Source: JAVXGM01 sp036657395
Lineage (GTDB): Bacteria > Bacillota > Clostridia > Peptostreptococcales > Anaerovoracaceae
Direction of reading: 5' to 3'
NCBI GenBank assembly: GCA_036657395.1
Contig: JAVXGM010000001.1
Span: 124,001 to 188,000 of the forward strand
Length of the DNA stretch: 64,000 nucleotides
Of the stretch, positions 1-9,184 are shown one piece after another. Under the pieces are notes generated by a model, which saw only the letters and a program-made list of their open reading frames with translations, searched no databases and was not told the DNA's origin. Numbering within the stretch: position 1 is the stretch's first letter; each line of letters opens with the position of its first letter. Made by a program: the position numbers and the translations under genes.

Positions 1-203
1 AAAACTTTACTCTAAAGAGGTATCCTATTGCTATGTATACAAAGAACAAAGTTATTGCGGCATGTGCAAAAAGCAAGGTCTTAATGAGTGGAAGCGGACC
101 TACTATATTTGCTTTGTGTAAGGATGAAGAAGAGGCGCAAGGGCGCTGTAAAGTATTGTCATCGGAAAATGAAGAAACCTTTTGGACAAGGGCTACATTT
201 TAA
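1..203 (+). CDS. ispE: C-terminal end of a GHMP kinase, probably IspE (partial)
   Basis: Only the last 66 codons are inside the window, read in the frame that starts at base 3 and ends with TAA at 201-203. The fragment contains a Leu-Met-Ser-Gly-Ser-Gly-Pro-Thr stretch, the glycine-rich C-terminal motif of GHMP kinases and the form usual in 4-diphosphocytidyl-2-C-methyl-D-erythritol kinase of the MEP isoprenoid pathway. Homoserine kinase, another GHMP enzyme, cannot be excluded from so short a tail. The next gene, a GntR regulator, starts 15 bases after the stop, so the two are probably co-transcribed. Confidence 0.6.
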   Translation, partial: NFTLKRYPIAMYTKNKVIAACAKSKVLMSGSGPTIFALCKDEEEAQGRCKVLSSENEETFWTRATF

Positions 204-218
204 TAGAGAGGAAATAAT

Positions 219-878
219 ATGCTAAATTTCGATATTCAAAATCATAGGCCTCTACGTGAGATTGTCTACGAAGAATTAAAGGTGAAAATTCTTAAAGGGG
301 AGATTGTACCAGGGACTAGAATGATGGAAGTAGAGCTTGCTGAAGATATGGGAGTGAGCAGGACTCCAATTCGTGAGGCTATTCGAAAGTTGGAAAAGGA
401 AGGGCTTGTTACGATTGAGCCCAGAAGGGGTGCATATGCGTCTCAGATCTCCACAAAGGATATGGTGGACATTCTGGAAGTTCGTCAGGACATGGAGGGG
501 TTGGCCGCTTTTTTTGCGGCAAAGCGTATGAGCCAGGCGCAAATTGCAGAACTGTATAAAGTATCAGAAGCATATGATCAGGCAGTAAAAGAAAGTAATA
601 CAGGCGAGATGATCGCCTATGACACTAAGTTTCATCATATTATAGTAGAATCTTGCAATAACAAAATTCTGGTTCAAATGATTGAGCAATTACAGGAATT
701 AGTGCTTAGATTTAGGTATATTTATTATGATAATTTCAGACGTGGAGAAAACATGCCAGCCGAACATAAACTCATTGTAGATGCTATTAATGATGGACGA
801 GCCGAAGATGCTAGAAAAGCTGCCGACGTGCATATTGATAGATTGAAAGAAATGGTTATTAACGAAGATGTAGTATAA
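219..878 (+). CDS. GntR-family transcriptional regulator (FadR/FCD type)
   Basis: This 219-residue protein has an N-terminal winged helix-turn-helix (about residues 10-75, including the typical stretch around SRTPIREAIRKLE). A helical FCD effector domain follows (about 85-210) with His and Asp residues spaced as in metal- or ligand-binding FCD proteins. FCD regulators usually bind small carboxylic acids and repress catabolic operons. The start follows a GAGAGGAAATAAT ribosome binding site. It sits 15 bases after the kinase fragment and ends in a terminator shared with the convergent aromatic operon. The ligand and targets cannot be read from the sequence. Confidence 0.9.
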   Translation: MLNFDIQNHRPLREIVYEELKVKILKGEIVPGTRMMEVELAEDMGVSRTPIREAIRKLEKEGLVTIEPRRGAYASQISTKDMVDILEVRQDMEGLAAFFAAKRMSQAQIAELYKVSEAYDQAVKESNTGEMIAYDTKFHHIIVESCNNKILVQMIEQLQELVLRFRYIYYDNFRRGENMPAEHKLIVDAINDGRAEDARKAADVHIDRLKEMVINEDVV

Positions 879-880
879 AT

Positions 881-915
881 AAAAGAGGGAGTAGATTTTC
901 TACTCCCTCTTTTAT
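881..915. terminator. Bidirectional intrinsic terminator
   Basis: A near-perfect hairpin with 15-bp arms (AAAAGAGGGAGTAGA, 3-base loop, then its complement) is flanked by A and T runs. It lies between the convergent ends of the GntR gene (878) and ridA (958) and can stop transcription from both sides. Confidence 0.9.
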
Positions 916-957
916 TTAGGAGATAGCCATGAAAGTGAGTGGTAATTTCTAAGCTTT

Positions 958-1338
958 TTATACATGAGCAATCGTTTCTATTTCCACCAAAACATCCTTT
1001 GGCAGGCGGGCGACTTCTACAGCTGACCTTGAGGGAAGATTGTCTCCAGTGAAAAATTGTGCGTAGACGTTGTTTAATTTTCCAAAGTCGTTCATATCCT
1101 TAATAAATACAGTTGTTTTTACTACGTTGTTTAAACATGTTCCAGCTTCTTGTAAAATTGCAGAAATGTTTTTGAAAACCTGTGTGGCTTGCTCTTCAAT
1201 TGTAGTACCAATGATTTCTCCTGTTATAGGATCTAAAGGAATCTGTCCAGAAGTGAAGACCATACCATTTAAGATATTTGCTTGAACATAAGGACCGATT
1301 GCGGCTGGTGCTTTTTTTGTTGAAATGGTTTTTCTCAT
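958..1338 (-). CDS. ridA: RidA-family enamine/imine deaminase
   Basis: This 126-residue protein has the full length of the RidA/YjgF/UK114 family. It carries the conserved PSR motif (Arg104) and a C-terminal Glu (121) in VEIETIAHV, as in active deaminases. RidA hydrolyses reactive enamine/imine intermediates released by PLP enzymes such as threonine dehydratase, protecting other PLP enzymes. It is the last gene of the aromatic operon, 18 bases after the aroE-aroK stop, with its own AGGAGG site. The window also encodes a threonine dehydratase (43220-44425), the classic source of RidA substrates. The link is inferred from family knowledge. Confidence 0.93.
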   Translation of the reverse strand: MRKTISTKKAPAAIGPYVQANILNGMVFTSGQIPLDPITGEIIGTTIEEQATQVFKNISAILQEAGTCLNNVVKTTVFIKDMNDFGKLNNVYAQFFTGDNLPSRSAVEVARLPKDVLVEIETIAHV

Positions 1339-1356
1339 TGTTTTGCCTCCTGTTTC

Positions 1357-2586
1357 CTACTTTTCCAAAATTGAAAGTAGTTTTTTTACAATAGAATCTT
1401 TGTCATTTGCGTTATCAAATGTAAGATCCATGTATTTATTATACAGGGGAAGGCGGGTTTCGTATATACTTTTTATGCTTTCTCTATCCTTTGATAGTGG
1501 TCGTCCGCTGAGTGAAAGTTCATCTAGGGCTCTAGTTATAAAGACAACTCGCCCGTTTTGCCTAAGGGCATCTATAGTAGATTTTCTTAAAACAGCCCCA
1601 CCACCAGTGGAAATGATTTGATTTTGCTCCTTGCCAACAGCTTTTGCTATATTCTCTTCCAAATTGCGAAAATGTGCCTGGCCATGATTCTTGAAAATTT
1701 GAGGAATGGTTTCTCCTGCAATTTTTTCAATTTCTTGATCCATATCTACAAAAGGGCGATCCATGGCTTCAGATAGCAATTTCCCTAAAGTGGTTTTGCC
1801 GCACCCAGGCATGCCTATGAGGACAATGTTTTCCATGGCTGCTGATAACTCTTGAATTATTTTTTGGTTTTTCCCTTGAAAATCTGTATTTCCTAGAAAA
1901 TATTCTCCAGCGGCTGTGGCCTGGGCTACTAGCATAGGCAGCCCATTGGTGTATGGAATATTGGCGTCTTTTGCTTGTAGAAGCAAATTTGTAGTAAAAG
2001 GGTTGTAGACTACATCAATTACCCCTTTGCAATTAGGAAAATCATCTAAAGAAATGAGTTGTCCCCAGTTATTTGGATAGGTTCCTACAGGGGTGGTATT
2101 TACAATAATAGTGGCATCTTTGCAAAGATCTAAGTCATTATAAGAAACGTATCTAGGATTTTTATGTCGGGAGGCTATGTATATTTTCATGGCTCCTGAG
2201 TTAGAAACGGCTTTTTCAGCCATAAGACTAGTGCCCCCGTTGCCTAGAATTAAAATCACCTGATTCTTAAAGTTGATTCCAGCTCTAGCTGCGGCATAGA
2301 GAAAACCGGGGTAATCTGTGTTAGTGCCACATAGCTTGCCATGGTGGAAATACAGCGTATTTACTGCGCCTATTTCTTTTGCCAAGGGAGACAGTTCATC
2401 ACAAAGTGGCATTACCCGCTGTTTATAAGGGATGGTGATATTAAGTCCGTCATATTGCCTATTGGCGATAAAATTGTCAAACTTTGATTCACTCAGGCTA
2501 AACAAATTATAATTATAGCCTAATTTTTCATGGATTAATTTTGAGTAACTATGGGAGAGTTTTTCTCCTACTAAGCCATAAATCAT
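1357..2586 (-). CDS. aroE-aroK: Bifunctional shikimate dehydrogenase / shikimate kinase (AroE-AroK fusion)
   Basis: One 409-residue chain carries two consecutive shikimate-pathway enzymes. Residues 1 to about 245 are shikimate dehydrogenase: the substrate motif SHSYSK near 12, TIPYKQ near 52, the NADP loop GNGGTS near 115, and NTTPVGTYP near 164. Residues from about 250 are shikimate kinase: P-loop GMPGCGKT near 257, DMDQEIE, the Arg of FRNLEE, STGGGAV, and the lid Arg in SGRPLSK. All key residues look intact, so both activities are expected. The second of two adjacent ATG codons is chosen because it lies at better spacing from GAGG. The preceding pheA stop is 10 bases upstream. The reaction between these enzymes and AroB (dehydroquinate dehydratase) has no gene here. 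Confidence 0.93.
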   Translation of the reverse strand: MIYGLVGEKLSHSYSKLIHEKLGYNYNLFSLSESKFDNFIANRQYDGLNITIPYKQRVMPLCDELSPLAKEIGAVNTLYFHHGKLCGTNTDYPGFLYAAARAGINFKNQVILILGNGGTSLMAEKAVSNSGAMKIYIASRHKNPRYVSYNDLDLCKDATIIVNTTPVGTYPNNWGQLISLDDFPNCKGVIDVVYNPFTTNLLLQAKDANIPYTNGLPMLVAQATAAGEYFLGNTDFQGKNQKIIQELSAAMENIVLIGMPGCGKTTLGKLLSEAMDRPFVDMDQEIEKIAGETIPQIFKNHGQAHFRNLEENIAKAVGKEQNQIISTGGGAVLRKSTIDALRQNGRVVFITRALDELSLSGRPLSKDRESIKSIYETRLPLYNKYMDLTFDNANDKDSIVKKLLSILEK

Positions 2587-2596
2587 CATTACCTCA

Positions 2597-3739
2597 CTAA
2601 ATTACTTCGGAATAACTTCCTAAAAATACAAACTGTTCTGGCTGGTATTCCAGTTGGCTGAGCAAGTTGATCAGCTCTTGTGAATATACAGAAGCCTCCA
2701 TGTCAAAGTAAAACATGAATTCGAAGTCGCTGCCAGCTACTGGGCGAGATTCTAGCTTGGTCAGATTTACTCCTAAGGCTGCAAAACGTGCAATCATATG
2801 ATAAAGAGAACTTGGCTTGTGGGGAAGAGAAAGCATTAGACTAATCTTATTTGCCCCAGGATAAATTTCAAGCTTTTTTGAAATACAAATGAACCTAGTG
2901 TAGTTATTGTCCGTCCCTTGGATGTTGTTTTTAATGGCTTCAAGTCCGTAGAGGAGAATGCATTCTCTTGAACAAATAGCAGCAACATCGTTTCTACCAG
3001 ATTCGGAAACCATTTTCGCAGCACGAGCAGTATTCTCGCATATAGTAATTTTCACGTCCTTTAGTGTTTTTAAGAATTCTCCACATTGGCCAATAGCCTG
3101 TTCATGGGAGAAGATTTCCTTAATATCTTCAATTCTAGTGCTTGGATTTGCCAAAAGGCTGTGGGAAATTCGTAGGCGAATACTCTTAACAATATGAAAA
3201 TCATAGTTTTCCATCAAGTCATAAACGGTACCTACAGAACCGTAGGAGCTGTTTTCTAAGGGCAGGATACCGTATTGGCATAGACCTTTATCTACTCCAT
3301 TAAAGACTCCCTCAAAGCTGTTGAAATACATTGTACTAGGCACTTCAAACAATTTTTCGCAAGCTGCCTGGGAGTAGGAACCCTCAACACCTTGACAGGC
3401 AACAACGGCCTTTTTAGGAAAGAGTTTTGGTGTATCTAAAATGGCTTTTTCAATTCGACTGTTTAAGTCGGAAACTCTTGATAAATAGTCATTTTGGCAG
3501 GATCTGCTTAAGTCAAATAAGGTGTTGAATAGGATACGAGCATAGCCATCTAAAGGTTCCCCGATTTTCTCCGAGATTCTATGAAGAATTTCTTTTTCAC
3601 GGGAAGGGTGGGAAACTGCAATACTGTCTGTTTTCTTTGTTTTTGCAACTTCAAGAGAAAGGTTCATTCGTTCCTCAAATAATTCCAATATTTTTGAATC
3701 TACCACGTCAATATCTTTTCTAATTTCATCTAGTCTCAT
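2597..3739 (-). CDS. pheA: Bifunctional chorismate mutase / prephenate dehydratase (P-protein)
   Basis: This 380-residue enzyme makes phenylpyruvate from chorismate. An AroQ-type chorismate mutase helix bundle occupies about residues 1-85 (MRLDEIRKDIDVVDSKILEL at the start). Prephenate dehydratase covers about 110-285 (GSYSQAA and the catalytic NYTRF motif). A C-terminal ACT domain contains the ESRP motif of Phe feedback binding. An upstream in-frame extension exists, but the ATG at 3739 is preferred: it has a perfect GGAGG site and overlaps the aroC stop as ATGA, which implies translational coupling. The ACT domain predicts allosteric inhibition by phenylalanine. Confidence 0.95.
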   Translation of the reverse strand: MRLDEIRKDIDVVDSKILELFEERMNLSLEVAKTKKTDSIAVSHPSREKEILHRISEKIGEPLDGYARILFNTLFDLSRSCQNDYLSRVSDLNSRIEKAILDTPKLFPKKAVVACQGVEGSYSQAACEKLFEVPSTMYFNSFEGVFNGVDKGLCQYGILPLENSSYGSVGTVYDLMENYDFHIVKSIRLRISHSLLANPSTRIEDIKEIFSHEQAIGQCGEFLKTLKDVKITICENTARAAKMVSESGRNDVAAICSRECILLYGLEAIKNNIQGTDNNYTRFICISKKLEIYPGANKISLMLSLPHKPSSLYHMIARFAALGVNLTKLESRPVAGSDFEFMFYFDMEASVYSQELINLLSQLEYQPEQFVFLGSYSEVI

Positions 3740-4818
3740 TTCTTTTCCTCCATAATTATATCTAAAATTCCAATAGCTAAAGCTGCCTCCACAACAGGCA
3801 CTGCCCGGAGCACGACACATGGATCGTGGCGACCCTTTATGGACAACTCTTGATTTTCTTTTCTCTTTAGGTTGACAGAATTTTGTTTCTTGCCAATAGA
3901 GGGTGTTGGCTTAAATGCCAAACGGGTAATGATAGGCATGCCAGAAGTAATACCTCCTAAAATGCCGCCGTGATTGTTGGTACGGGTTTTGACATGATCT
4001 TCTGCCATATAAAAATCATCGTTGTTTTCAGATCCTCTTAGATCAGTTGCAGAAAAGCCTGCGCCAAACTCTAGACCTTTTACAGCTGGGATACCAAATA
4101 GGATAGGAGATAAAATACTTTCAACTCCTTGGTACATTGGACCACCCATTCCTGGGGGGCATCCTGTGACACATGCCTCAACAACACCGCCAACAGAATC
4201 TGAATCCTCCTTGGCAGCCAGGATCAATGATTTCATTTCATCTTTAGCTTTCTGGGAAAACACAGGGAACTCTGGTAGGAAATCAAAGCTTGGATTTGCT
4301 GGGTCAAAGGGTGTATCTATAACATTTCCAATCTTATATATGTGAGCGCCGATCTTAATACCCTGATTTCGAAGCATTTGAATTGCAATGCCTCCAGCGA
4401 TACAAAGAGGAGCAGTCATCCTTGCGGAAAATGGACCGCCTCCAGACATATTAATCTGGCGTCCATACTTGATATAGGCCGTGTAATCCGCATGTCCAGG
4501 TCTTGGCACCTCTTTTAAATTATCATAGTCTTGCTTGTGAGTGTTTGTGTTGTTTATAATAAAGGTAGCAAACCCATTTCGAATCAGTCCAATATTGTCC
4601 TTTATTTCCACGCCATCCTTTGGGATGATCAAATCACTTTCCTTTCGGGAAGTAGTAAAGGGGCTGTTTCCTGGGGCTCTCCTGGTCAAAAAGCTTTGAA
4701 GCTCATTTAGGTCAAAAGCGGTATTTGAGGGGAGTCCAGAAATGGTCACACCTATGTGATCTTCGTGAGAACCACCAAATATGGAAATTTTCATATGGTT
4801 TCCAAAATTAGATAACAT
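3736..4818 (-). CDS. aroC: Chorismate synthase
   Basis: This 360-residue protein converts EPSP to chorismate using reduced FMN. Family signatures are visible: the N-terminal FGNHMKISIFGGSH with the conserved active-site His, RRAPGNSPFTTSR, a GHADYTAYIKYG segment with the second His, and the C-terminal GRHDPCVVLRAVPV motif. The first motif reads GGSHEDH rather than the common GESHG. This is a local substitution, but the catalytic His is kept. The gene overlaps aroA by 11 bases upstream and pheA by 4 bases downstream (ATGA). Confidence 0.95.
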   Translation of the reverse strand: MLSNFGNHMKISIFGGSHEDHIGVTISGLPSNTAFDLNELQSFLTRRAPGNSPFTTSRKESDLIIPKDGVEIKDNIGLIRNGFATFIINNTNTHKQDYDNLKEVPRPGHADYTAYIKYGRQINMSGGGPFSARMTAPLCIAGGIAIQMLRNQGIKIGAHIYKIGNVIDTPFDPANPSFDFLPEFPVFSQKAKDEMKSLILAAKEDSDSVGGVVEACVTGCPPGMGGPMYQGVESILSPILFGIPAVKGLEFGAGFSATDLRGSENNDDFYMAEDHVKTRTNNHGGILGGITSGMPIITRLAFKPTPSIGKKQNSVNLKRKENQELSIKGRHDPCVVLRAVPVVEAALAIGILDIIMEEKK

Positions 4819-6040
4819 TTATTTTACCTCCTAGTCGGGAAAAATCTTTAAAGAAATCAGGGTAAGATTTATTTACGGCCTCAGCACCTTTAATGGTAAT
4901 AGGCTCAGAGGCACAGCTAGCCGCTATGGCCATAGCCATTACAATTCGGTGATCGTTATGGCTGTCAACTATGCCCCCTGTGAGATAGGGAACTCCTTGT
5001 ATGATTAGGCCATCCTCAAGCTCTTCAATTTTTCCGCCTAGAGCCTTTAAACATTCAGTCATAGATGCTAACCGGTCAGACTCTTTGATTCTTAACCGAG
5101 CAGCATTATATATTCGGGTCTGGCCTTCTGATACAGAAGCAGCCACCGCTAAAATAGGTATTAAATCTGGAATGCCTGATCCGTCGATTTCTATCCCCCT
5201 TAGTTTTCTTGGGAGAGCACAGATTTCATGGTTGCTTGATTTAATTACACCTCCCATAGCTTTGGCTAGAGACAGTATTTTACTATCGCCTTGAGAGGAG
5301 TTCGAATCAAGCTGAGTTAAGGTAATAGCAGAATTTTTTTCAATAATGCCTCCAATAATCCAAAATGCACTGTTGGACCAATCTCCTTCAGCTTTAACGG
5401 CTCCAGGAGATACATATTCTTGCCTTCCAAAGATATGGAAAGTTAATAGGCTGTTTTTTTCTGTAACACAAATCTTTACGCCAAAGCTGCGGATTACCTC
5501 TAAAGTCAGATCCACATAAGCGGATGACTCAAGAGGGGATGTAATGGAAATCTGGCTGTCTCCGCAAAGCAAGGGAAGAGCAAATAAAAGTCCTGTAATA
5601 TATTGAGAACTAATATTTCCCGGTAATATAAAGTTACCACAGGTCAGCCTACCTTCCACAGTGAAAATTTCTTGGGAGTTTCCTGTGGTCTTTGAAAAAT
5701 GACAACCGTGGGATTCCATTTCTTCCTTTAACGGCGAAAGTGGTCGGGTAGGAAGTCTACCCGAACCTGTAAATATAACTTTGTTTTTCTGTGTCATTGC
5801 AATAGGCAGTAAAAACCGTAAGGTTGAGCCGCTTTCCTGACATTGAAGGTTAGGGATGGCATCACTTAGGTGTAAAAGACATTCCTTGGTAGCCTGAATA
5901 TCCACAGAAGTTGTATCCATGATGACTTCCCCTGGATTTGAGGAGAGGGCCATGGCTATTAACAGCCTGTGAGCATGTGACTTTGAGGTCACCGCCGATA
6001 CTGTTCCCACAAGGGGGCTTGGTGTGATTTTGATGTTCAT
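4808..6040 (-). CDS. aroA: EPSP synthase (3-phosphoshikimate 1-carboxyvinyltransferase)
   Basis: This 410-residue EPSP synthase joins shikimate-3-phosphate and phosphoenolpyruvate. Motifs include the N-terminal SKSHAHR (substrate-binding Lys and Arg), GSTLRFLLP, LPTRPLSPL, and the catalytic IKESDR segment in the C-terminal half. The start MNIKITPSPL is chosen because it matches the family N-terminus and follows a GGGAG site inside the end of aroB; a longer upstream reading frame is unlikely. There are only 2 bases between the aroB stop and this start. The protein ends inside the start of aroC. Confidence 0.95.
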   Translation of the reverse strand: MNIKITPSPLVGTVSAVTSKSHAHRLLIAMALSSNPGEVIMDTTSVDIQATKECLLHLSDAIPNLQCQESGSTLRFLLPIAMTQKNKVIFTGSGRLPTRPLSPLKEEMESHGCHFSKTTGNSQEIFTVEGRLTCGNFILPGNISSQYITGLLFALPLLCGDSQISITSPLESSAYVDLTLEVIRSFGVKICVTEKNSLLTFHIFGRQEYVSPGAVKAEGDWSNSAFWIIGGIIEKNSAITLTQLDSNSSQGDSKILSLAKAMGGVIKSSNHEICALPRKLRGIEIDGSGIPDLIPILAVAASVSEGQTRIYNAARLRIKESDRLASMTECLKALGGKIEELEDGLIIQGVPYLTGGIVDSHNDHRIVMAMAIAASCASEPITIKGAEAVNKSYPDFFKDFSRLGGKINVI

Positions 6041-6042
6041 GG

Positions 6043-7128
6043 TTATACTCCCGCCTGAATGAAGGCTTCTAATTGTGAGATAGGTATTTTCATTAGCCGG
6101 CAATTGCCTAAAGTTACTGGAATTACCAAGGTTAAATTATTGCCCATACGTTTTTTGTCTTGCTTTGCAGCACAGGCCAACTGGGCAGGGGTATAGGGAC
6201 AATCTAGAGGAAATCCAAATCTTAGCAAAGTGTCATGAATGGTTTGGCTACAGTTGTCTTTGATCCAACCCATTCTCTCAGCACTTTTACAAACCATATC
6301 CATGCCCATAGCTATCCCGTGACCATGGCTGATGGAAAAATTGCTACATTGCTCAATGGCATGGCCTAAGGTGTGGCCAAAATTCAGAAGTTGTCTTTTG
6401 CCCGTATCACGCTCATCTTCTTCCACTACGATTTGTTTGATTCCAATAGCTCGTTTCACCAGATTTTTTATCACCTTAGGGTGAGTTAAACATAGTTGCG
6501 TCTCTATGTATGAAAACAGGGAGGCATCTGCAATAGCACCAGCTTTAATAGCTTCTGCAACTCCGTCTAAGAAAATGTGTTTGGACAAAGTTTTTGTTGC
6601 ATCTATATCAAAGAGCACTAGGGATGGTTGCCAAAATGCCCCTGCCAGATTTTTCCCTGATTTTAGGTTTACTCCTGTCTTTCCCCCAACAGAAGAATCT
6701 ACTGCGGCTAAGAGAGTGGTAGGAATCTGTACAAAGGGGATCCCTCGCAAATATGTAGCTGCTGCAAATCCAGCTATATCACCAGGAATTCCTCCCCCAA
6801 GGGCAATGATACAATCAGAACGAGTAAATTGCTCTTGGGCTAGATATTCAAGGAGAGTGCCTACAGTGTTTAAAGTCTTTGAGGTCTCTCCATGGGGGAA
6901 AACAAACTTGGAAATTTTATATCCTTCATTTGTTAGAGAGGAAAGAAAAGAGGCGGACAAAGTATTTGATGTGCAATATAGCTGATTTACAATATCGTCG
7001 GTAACGATACATACCTTCTCTACTCCATATCCCAGGGCTTTTTTTATTAACGTGCCAGCCTGACTGATCAGACCTGTATCCATTAACACATCGTAGCTTC
7101 GGGAAGCATTTATTTGTATCCGATCCAT
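6043..7128 (-). CDS. aroB: 3-dehydroquinate synthase
   Basis: This 361-residue protein cyclises DAHP to 3-dehydroquinate, using NAD and a divalent metal. It contains the diagnostic GGGIPGDIAGFAAATYLRG block and the PTTLLAAVDSSVGGKTG block, and metal-binding His residues in NFGHTLGHAIE and SHGHGIAMG. The product normally goes to dehydroquinate dehydratase, which is absent from this operon. Its ATG overlaps the tyrA stop by one base (TAATG). Confidence 0.95.
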   Translation of the reverse strand: MDRIQINASRSYDVLMDTGLISQAGTLIKKALGYGVEKVCIVTDDIVNQLYCTSNTLSASFLSSLTNEGYKISKFVFPHGETSKTLNTVGTLLEYLAQEQFTRSDCIIALGGGIPGDIAGFAAATYLRGIPFVQIPTTLLAAVDSSVGGKTGVNLKSGKNLAGAFWQPSLVLFDIDATKTLSKHIFLDGVAEAIKAGAIADASLFSYIETQLCLTHPKVIKNLVKRAIGIKQIVVEEDERDTGKRQLLNFGHTLGHAIEQCSNFSISHGHGIAMGMDMVCKSAERMGWIKDNCSQTIHDTLLRFGFPLDCPYTPAQLACAAKQDKKRMGNNLTLVIPVTLGNCRLMKIPISQLEAFIQAGV

Positions 7129-7967
7129 TAGAATATCTCCTTGTCGATTAAGGCTTTCTTTTCTCGGCCTTCTTTCAATAGTTGCTTCAATTTATTTTCA
7201 TCCCGACTATTAATGGCTTGTCTGTAATCTTGTAGGTGACTTACCATTTGGTCAATTTCTTTGACTAGATAGTCTTTGTTATCCAAAAATAATTCTGTCC
7301 ACATAGATTCATTTAATTTGGCAACTCGAGTCATATCTTTATAGCTGCCAGCAGAAAACCCGTCATGTGCTAGGGCTGTAGGGCTTTTTATGTATGCGCT
7401 GGAAACTACATGAGCTAACTGAGAAGTAAAGGCGATCATTTCATCATGTTTGCTTGCAGTAGCAATTTGTATATTGGTGAAACCAATTTGGGTGCATAAG
7501 GTTTTTACAGTATCCACAGATTGAATATCTCCTTTTGTAGGAATAAGGATCATGGACGCTTGGTCAAACAAGGCAGTTTTGGTATGATCAAATCCAGAAT
7601 GTTCTAGGCCGGCCATGGGATGTCCTCCAATAAACACAAAGTCATGCTTTGCAGCAATAGGTTCTACTTCATGGCAAACTAAAGATTTCACTCCGCAACA
7701 ATCAAGAACAATTCCTCCTTTTTTAAATAATAAAGCCTTCTCCTTAATAAAGGAAATGGTCGCTCCTGGGTAAAGGGCAACGATGATTAAGTCACACTGG
7801 ACAAGTAAATCGTCGGTGAGGGAGAAATCGATGGCATTGACTAACAATGCTTTTTTTTCAACGGTATCATTTAGGTCATAGCCGTAAATAATGTGGTCAG
7901 TATTTGTTTTTACAGCCTTGGCTATAGAGCCTCCAATTAGGCCTAAGCCGATTACTCCAATTTTCAT
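7128..7967 (-). CDS. tyrA: Prephenate dehydrogenase
   Basis: This 279-residue NAD-dependent prephenate dehydrogenase leads to 4-hydroxyphenylpyruvate and tyrosine. The N-terminal Rossmann motif is GLGLIGGS. The substrate-binding GGHPMAG motif lies near residue 115, followed by the helical dimerisation domain. No ACT or chorismate mutase domain is attached, so feedback regulation by this chain is not obvious. The start MKIGVIG is chosen over an upstream in-frame ATG because it has an AGGAGTG site and fits the family. The gene follows aroF by 10 bases. Confidence 0.93.
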   Translation of the reverse strand: MKIGVIGLGLIGGSIAKAVKTNTDHIIYGYDLNDTVEKKALLVNAIDFSLTDDLLVQCDLIIVALYPGATISFIKEKALLFKKGGIVLDCCGVKSLVCHEVEPIAAKHDFVFIGGHPMAGLEHSGFDHTKTALFDQASMILIPTKGDIQSVDTVKTLCTQIGFTNIQIATASKHDEMIAFTSQLAHVVSSAYIKSPTALAHDGFSAGSYKDMTRVAKLNESMWTELFLDNKDYLVKEIDQMVSHLQDYRQAINSRDENKLKQLLKEGREKKALIDKEIF

Positions 7968-7977
7968 AAATACACTC

Positions 7978-8985
7978 CTAACCTTTAAATGCAAATGGTC
8001 TGATTGCTTTTACTGCGCCCACTACATCGGAAAAAGCAGCGGGGGTAAGTGATTGGGCTCCATCGCAAAGAGCGTGAGCAGGGTCATTATGGACTTCAAT
8101 CATCAGCCCGTCTGCGCCAGCTGCGGTAGCCGCCATAGCCATAGGTTTAACTAAATGGGAAATGCCTGTTGCATGGCTTGGATCAACGATTACTGGTAGA
8201 TGGGTCATGGTTTTAAGTAGTGGAATAGAGGCTAGATCCAATGTGTTTCTGGTTGCCGTTTCAAATGTACGGATACCTCTTTCGCAGAGAATGACTTGAT
8301 TATTACCGCCAGCCATAATATATTCTGCACTCATTAACAATTCTTGTAGGGTGCTGGAAAGGCCTCTTTTCAATAAGATAGGTTTTCGTAGAAGGCCAAG
8401 CTCTTTTAAGAGCTCAAAATTTTGCATGTTTCTAGCACCTACCTGAATAACGTCAACATCCTCAAAGAGGGGAAGGTGAGACAAGTCCATAACTTCGGTT
8501 ACAATAGGAAGGCCTGACTGTTTTTTTGCTTCAAGGAGAAGTTCAATTCCCTCTGTTCTCATACCCTGAAAGGCATAAGGTGATGTTCGGGGCTTAAATG
8601 CTCCACCTCTATATAGGCTGGCTCCTGCTGCTTTTACATCATCTGCAATGGCACAAACCTGTTCTCTTGACTCTACAGAGCAAGGCCCTGCAATAATTTG
8701 GAAGTTGCCTCCGCCGATTTTTATTCCTGCAACGTCTACTATGGTATCTTCTGGATGGAATTTTTTGTTTACGTTTTTGTATGGCTCCTGAATTCGCTTT
8801 ACAGTTTCTACAATGTCTAGTGCATTAATCAGATCCATATCCACAGCGGAAGTATCACCGACTAATCCCATAATGGTGGTGCTTTCACCCTGGCTGAAAT
8901 GAATATCTAAGTTAAGGCTTTTTAGCCATGAAACTAGGTTTTCAAGTTGTTTTTTTTCCGGGTTATTTTTTAAAATAATTATCAT
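7978..8985 (-). CDS. aroF: 3-deoxy-7-phosphoheptulonate (DAHP) synthase
   Basis: This 335-residue enzyme catalyses the first committed step, PEP plus erythrose-4-phosphate to DAHP. About 75 N-terminal residues form the ferredoxin-like regulatory domain of the Thermotoga/AroF type. The KDSA-like barrel follows, with [39 protein letters not shown] and DPSHATG motifs. The start MIIILKNNP follows a GGAGGAAGAAA site. As first gene of the operon, it lies behind a leader peptide and terminator (9014-9184), so entry of polymerase into the whole aromatic operon is probably controlled there. Confidence 0.95.
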   Translation of the reverse strand: MIIILKNNPEKKQLENLVSWLKSLNLDIHFSQGESTTIMGLVGDTSAVDMDLINALDIVETVKRIQEPYKNVNKKFHPEDTIVDVAGIKIGGGNFQIIAGPCSVESREQVCAIADDVKAAGASLYRGGAFKPRTSPYAFQGMRTEGIELLLEAKKQSGLPIVTEVMDLSHLPLFEDVDVIQVGARNMQNFELLKELGLLRKPILLKRGLSSTLQELLMSAEYIMAGGNNQVILCERGIRTFETATRNTLDLASIPLLKTMTHLPVIVDPSHATGISHLVKPMAMAATAAGADGLMIEVHNDPAHALCDGAQSLTPAAFSDVVGAVKAIRPFAFKG

Positions 8986-9013
8986 TTTCTTCCTCCGACA
9001 AGTTTTAATGCAA

Positions 9014-9047
9014 TAAAAAAATCCGCAAGTGAATTTCACCTGCGGAT
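9014..9047 (-). terminator. Attenuator terminator before the aromatic operon
   Basis: On the minus strand, a 12-bp stem (ATCCGCAGGTGA with its complement, one G-U pair) is followed by seven T. It lies between the leader peptide and aroF with no gene end in front of it, so its job is premature termination. A 9-base segment inside the leader peptide gene (GTGAATTTC) is complementary to GAAATTCAC in the loop and 3' arm of this hairpin, which provides a plausible antiterminator pairing. Confidence 0.85.
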
Positions 9048-9088
9048 AATATCTCGTAACGTTTAATTGATGTGGAACATTTGACGAG

Positions 9089-9184
9089 TTATTTCAGTGC
9101 AGCGAAATTCACCTTACTTCTAAAATAGAAAGTAAAGTTAAAATAAAAATATTCAGCTGCAAATGTAATCGCTTTAATCAACAT
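9089..9184 (-). CDS. Phe/Tyr-rich leader peptide of the aromatic operon
   Basis: This 31-codon open reading frame lies about 27 bases inside the predicted transcript and has an AAGGAA ribosome binding site. It contains seven Phe and three Tyr, with eight of ten residues in positions 12-21 aromatic (YFYFNFTFYF) and no Trp. Its position between promoter and terminator, and its composition, are those of a transcription attenuation leader in which slow translation at Phe/Tyr codons favours the antiterminator. The last third of the peptide gene carries the segment able to pair with the terminator hairpin. The peptide itself is probably not functional as a protein. Confidence 0.8.
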   Translation of the reverse strand: MLIKAITFAAEYFYFNFTFYFRSKVNFAALK

